A stretch of DNA of 64,000 bases from Thiogranum sp. (GTDB lineage: Bacteria > Pseudomonadota > Gammaproteobacteria > DSM-19610): contig JAGXGS010000034.1 of NCBI GenBank assembly GCA_024636585.1, positions 1 to 64,000 of the forward strand, written 5' to 3'. Every line of letters starts with the position of its first letter. Positions within the stretch are counted from its first letter, which is position 1. The notes under the pieces were generated by a model. The model was not told the origin of the DNA. It did no database searches and worked only from the letters and a program-made list of their open reading frames with translations. Below, piece after piece: positions 61,064 through 64,000 of this stretch. Made by a program: the position numbers and the translations under genes.

Positions 61064-61947
61064 CGGGTTTCCTTCAACAGCGCATCGACCAGACTTTGCG
61101 CCTGCGCCAGGTAGCCGCCACCGAACAGATTGTAGTGATTCAGTACGTGGTAGAGGTTGTAGAGTTTTTTGCGCAACGCGTAGCCTGACTCCAGGGGCCA
61201 GGCCGCCTGGTAGGCGGCATAGAAATCACGGTCGAAACCACCGAACAGTTCAGTCATCGCAAGATCCGTTTCACGATCACCAAAGTAAACCGCCGGATCA
61301 AAAATCGCCGGTTCGCCAGCTGCAGTGAAGCTGTAATTGCCCGACCACAAATCCCCGTGCAGCAGCGACGGAACCGGCCGGTGGTCATCGAGCACCTGCT
61401 CCAGATTTTCGAGCAAACGCTCGCCCGCCGCCAGTGTCCGTGCCGGCGCACCCTTGCGCGCCGCGAGCTGTAACTGGAAGCCCAGCCGCTGCTCGCGCCA
61501 GAAGCCGATCCAGTCGTCATGCTGCCGGTTCGGCTGCGGCGTACTGCCGATGGTATTGTCGCGATGCCAACCGAACCGTTCCGCGCTGATCGAGTGCAGT
61601 GCCGCAAGCCCCTCCCCCAGAGCCGCCGAACTGCCGCGCCCGCCCAGATCCAGTCCCTCCATCACCAGGTAGGACTGGCCATCTGCGATCCCCGCGCAGA
61701 TGGGCGCGGGGATACGTAGCGCATCGCTGCGTGCAAGTTCGCGCAAGCCATCAGCCTCAGCCTCGAACATAGAGAGCATGCCGGCGGAGTTGAGCTTGAT
61801 GAAGAAGCTGTCCGGGCCGGAGCTGACGCGCATGGACTGGCTGATGCAGCCGCCGCCGACAGAAGCCGGTTTTGAAAGTGAGACCTCGCGCCCCAGCGCC
61901 GCCGCGATATCCGATTCGATGGTTTTCCAGAACGATGTTGTTGGCAT
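61060..61947 (-). CDS. Fructosamine kinase-like protein
   Basis: 295-aa member of the fructosamine/ketosamine-3-kinase family, which repairs glycated proteins by phosphorylating the sugar. The N-lobe has GGCISQSMRVSSGPDSFFIKLN with the ATP Lys. The catalytic motif PSLLHGDLWSGNYSF and the metal-binding FDPAVYFGDRETDLAMTELFGGF are complete. Bacterial members may instead act on small ribulosamine compounds. It stands alone, convergent with the diguanylate cyclase. Confidence 0.92.
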   Translation of the reverse strand: MPTTSFWKTIESDIAAALGREVSLSKPASVGGGCISQSMRVSSGPDSFFIKLNSAGMLSMFEAEADGLRELARSDALRIPAPICAGIADGQSYLVMEGLDLGGRGSSAALGEGLAALHSISAERFGWHRDNTIGSTPQPNRQHDDWIGFWREQRLGFQLQLAARKGAPARTLAAGERLLENLEQVLDDHRPVPSLLHGDLWSGNYSFTAAGEPAIFDPAVYFGDRETDLAMTELFGGFDRDFYAAYQAAWPLESGYALRKKLYNLYHVLNHYNLFGGGYLAQAQSLVDALLKETR

Positions 61948-61990
61948 TACACGAACTTGTCAGGGCGCGGGCCGCAACCCGTGGCCACCA

Positions 61991-62584
61991 TTACATCTGC
62001 AGTCGGGCGTGCATCGGGCTGCTGCGCGGGAAATGCGCTCGCAGGAATTCCATCTGGTCAGCGAGCACCTTGCGGCCCTGCAGAAAAATGTATTCCGCAT
62101 GCGTGGGTGTGAAAGGCACCGCCAGCAGCTCCATACCAGCCTGCTCCGGTCGGCGCCCGGCCTTGTGACAGTTGCAGCGCCGGCACGCGGTAACCACATT
62201 GGTCCAGTGATCCGCACCCTTCTGACTGATCGGTGTCACATGATCGCGCGAGAGGTCGGCAACCCGGAAGCGCTCGCCGCAATACATACACAGATGCGCA
62301 TCACGTTTGAACAGGGCCGGGTTATTCAATGGCGGGACATAGCGGTCGCGGATCTTTAACAGTGCCTGGTTGCTGCCGTGGGTGGCAATGATGGAATTGA
62401 CGTCAATATAGCTCTGGCGACCGGTCAGGGCGCAGACGCCGCCATGCACGCGGTATAGAAGGATGCCACAGCTGTAGGCAACCTGGCCGGTGTGGTACAG
62501 CCGCACCGCATCCTGGTAATTGACCCATTCGAGGGGCATACCGGCAGCATCGGTTCGCAAGACCTGAGTCTTCAAATCGTACAC
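61991..62584 (-). CDS. HNH endonuclease family protein
   Basis: 197 aa. The C-terminal half carries an HNH domain with zinc cysteines: LCMYCGERF, then the catalytic LSRDHVTPISQKGADHWTNVVTACRRCNCHKAGRR. The N-terminal half (VYDLKTQVLRTDAAGMPLEWVNYQDAVRLYHTGQVAY) is typical of a chromosomal HNH subfamily of unknown target, not of homing or restriction genes. GTG at 62584 has a perfect AGGAGG five nt upstream. The ORF-track start at 62683 adds 33 residues through that ribosome site and is rejected. Confidence 0.87.
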   Translation of the reverse strand: MYDLKTQVLRTDAAGMPLEWVNYQDAVRLYHTGQVAYSCGILLYRVHGGVCALTGRQSYIDVNSIIATHGSNQALLKIRDRYVPPLNNPALFKRDAHLCMYCGERFRVADLSRDHVTPISQKGADHWTNVVTACRRCNCHKAGRRPEQAGMELLAVPFTPTHAEYIFLQGRKVLADQMEFLRAHFPRSSPMHARLQM

Positions 62585-62589
62585 ACAGT

Positions 62590-62595
62590 CCTCCT
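62590..62595 (-). promoter_or_regulatory. Shine-Dalgarno site that fixes the HNH gene start
   Basis: AGGAGG on the minus strand, 5 nt before a GTG. It lies inside the longer ORF of the track and is the reason for the shorter call. Confidence 0.8.
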
Positions 62596-62778
62596 GTTTC
62601 AGGATTGGATACTTTATCCCAGATAAACCCGGTTTTGTAAATGGCCGGACTGTAAAGCCTCTCCCCCGCAGCGGAACCAACATTTCATCACTGCCCGGAA
62701 TCCGTTATCATGCCGCCTTTTGCAGCGATCGGCCGGGACTCGGCCGGATATCTGGTTCACAGCTTGGAGTAGCTATAG

Positions 62779-63912
62779 ATGTCGATACGTTTGGGCGTTC
62801 CCAAAGAAATCGAACACGGCGAGCGGCGGGTCGCACTGGTTCCGGCCATCGTCGAGCGGTTCGCGAAGTTGGGGGTCGAAGTGCTGGTGCAGAATGGTGC
62901 CGGTGCCGAGAGTCATTTTCCCGACAGCGCCTATAGCGCCGCAACCCTGGTCGCCGATGCGGAAAGCCTGTACCAGCAGGCCGACATCATAGTCAAAATC
63001 CAACCGCCTACCGAGGCCGAAATTGCCATGCTCAAGGATGGTGCCGTGGTCGTCGGCATGATGACGCCGCACCGCTATCCGGAACGCGTCAAACAGCTGT
63101 GCGAGCGCAAGCTCCTGAGTTTCGCCATGGAACTGGTGCCGCGTATTTCGCGCGCCCAGAGCATGGATGTGCTGTCTTCGCAGGCGGCGGTAGCCGGTTA
63201 CAAGGCAGCATTGATGGCGGCGGACAGCCTCGACGGCTTCTTTCCGATGCTGACCACGGCCGCCGGCACTATCCGCCCTGCCAAGGTGCTGGTTATCGGC
63301 GCCGGAGTGGCGGGTTTGCAGGCAATCGCGACGGCCAAACGCCTCGGCGCCATGGTCGAAGGGTACGACGTACGCAGCGCTACCAGGGAACAGGTCGAAT
63401 CGCTCGGCGCCCGTTTTGTGGATACCGGCGTGTCGGCAGAGGGTGCCGGTGGTTATGCGCGCGAGTTGACTGAAGAAGAACAACAGCAGCAACAGGCTGT
63501 GCTCGAAAAACATATCATCGCGGCAGATGCGGTCATTACCACCGCAGCCATTCCAGGACGCACCTCGCCCCGGATTATCAGCACCGCAGTAGTCGACCAG
63601 ATGAAGCCGGGCGCAGTCATAATCGATCTGGCAGCAGAGGGCGGCGGCAACTGTGAAGTGACCCGCGCCGGTGAGCGCGTCATGCATAACGACGTCATGG
63701 TTTACGGCCCGCTGAACGTGCCGAGCGAACTGCCGATCCATGCCTCCGAAATGTTCGCCAAGAACCTGCTCAACTTCCTGACCCCCATGATCACGGACGG
63801 GGAATTCGCCCCTGACTGGGAGGACGAGGTCATCGCCGGCAGCACCCTGACCCGCGACGGCGAGATCAAGCATGCACCGACCCGCGCGCAGATCGAAGGA
63901 GCCACATCATGA
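62779..63912 (+). CDS. pntAa: NAD(P) transhydrogenase subunit alpha part 1
   Basis: Cytoplasmic NAD(H)-binding part of proton-translocating transhydrogenase, which makes NADPH at the cost of the proton gradient. The 377-aa protein has RLGVPKEIEHGERRVALVPAIVERF, the substrate region VVGMMTPHRYPERV, and the Rossmann motif VLVIGAGVAGLQAIATAKRLGAMVEGYDVR. YGPLNVPSELPIHASEMFAKNL is typical of the family. It is the split form, with the alpha membrane part encoded by the next gene, overlapping by 4 nt (ATGA). Confidence 0.95.
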   Translation: MSIRLGVPKEIEHGERRVALVPAIVERFAKLGVEVLVQNGAGAESHFPDSAYSAATLVADAESLYQQADIIVKIQPPTEAEIAMLKDGAVVVGMMTPHRYPERVKQLCERKLLSFAMELVPRISRAQSMDVLSSQAAVAGYKAALMAADSLDGFFPMLTTAAGTIRPAKVLVIGAGVAGLQAIATAKRLGAMVEGYDVRSATREQVESLGARFVDTGVSAEGAGGYARELTEEEQQQQQAVLEKHIIAADAVITTAAIPGRTSPRIISTAVVDQMKPGAVIIDLAAEGGGNCEVTRAGERVMHNDVMVYGPLNVPSELPIHASEMFAKNLLNFLTPMITDGEFAPDWEDEVIAGSTLTRDGEIKHAPTRAQIEGATS

Positions 63913-64000
63913 TGATCGAAGGCTTTACTGCACTCTATATCTTTATGCTGGCAGCTTTTACCGGCTATGAAGTCATCGCCCGGGTGCCGGTTATTTTGCA
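63909..64000 (+). CDS. pntAb: NAD(P) transhydrogenase subunit alpha part 2, partial
   Basis: The first 30 codons (MMIEGFTALYIFMLAAFTGYEVIARVPVIL) are in the window and run off the right edge. One hydrophobic helix is seen, and TGYEVIARVP matches the small membrane-spanning alpha subunit of split transhydrogenases. Its start overlaps the pntAa stop as ATGA. Confidence 0.85.
   Translation, partial: MMIEGFTALYIFMLAAFTGYEVIARVPVIL

Noticed and set aside
62773-63873. 366-aa minus-strand ORF
   Set aside because: It is fully antisense to pntAa and shows no family features.

Overview
The window looks like a contiguous stretch of core chromosome from a free-living, aerobic Gammaproteobacterium. The evidence is gene content and order: a ponA/pilMNOPQ/aroK/aroB/damX/gltBD/hemE run, a yicC/gmk/rpoZ/spoT/ridA/recG run, a coxB-to-SCO oxidase cluster of the kind seen in pseudomonads, BioC/BioH-type biotin genes and ubiCA. 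I cannot name a genus. I saw no rRNA, tRNA, CRISPR array, insertion sequence, phage gene or attachment site. The long antisense ORFs in the track are shadows of real genes.

1-12 kb (nearly all minus strand): respiration. Transcription runs from coxB (subunit II with a fused cytochrome c domain) through coxA, a 32-aa membrane peptide missing from the ORF track, ctaG, a DUF2970 protein and coxC to a perfect 17-bp bidirectional terminator. It then continues through SURF1, a SCO-like protein, ctaA, ctaB, an Rrf2-type Fe-S regulator, a SCO lipoprotein and ccoN-ccoO, with a few codons of a following cco gene at the edge. A caa3-type and a cbb3-type oxidase, plus heme A, copper and assembly factors, therefore sit side by side. 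A 626-bp AT-rich gap separates coxB from a Sel1-repeat protein.

12.6-19.8 kb: biotin and ubiquinone. A minus-strand operon (membrane protein, bioB, bioF, bioH, bioC, bioD; no bioA) diverges from comF. A near-perfect BirA operator lies in the divergent gap and covers the comF start codon and the bio promoter -35 box. ubiC-ubiA follow.

19.9-37.5 kb: an M48-like membrane protein that has lost its zinc motif; recG, ridA, spoT, rpoZ, gmk and yicC on the minus strand; and on the plus strand a Ser/Thr kinase-PP2C pair, rph, rdgB, hemW, two small proteins, rpmE, a secreted nuclease, an M48 lipoprotein protease and a short malic enzyme.

37.5-59 kb: purT, a nucleotidyltransferase-like protein and PBP1a on the minus strand, then the type IV pilus operon pilMNOPQ from a strong sigma-70 promoter, aroK, aroB, a dGTPase-like gene, a WGR-domain protein, a DamX-like protein, gltB, gltD and hemE.

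59-64 kb: a response regulator-CheC fusion with a diguanylate cyclase, a fructosamine-kinase-like protein, an HNH nuclease, pntAa and the start of pntAb.

The most unusual signals are regulatory. Two genes (aroK and the secreted nuclease) begin inside what look like intrinsic terminators of the upstream gene, hemE appears to be leaderless, and comF starts inside a BirA operator. I found no clearly undescribed multi-gene system. All calls come from reading the sequence; no database search was run.
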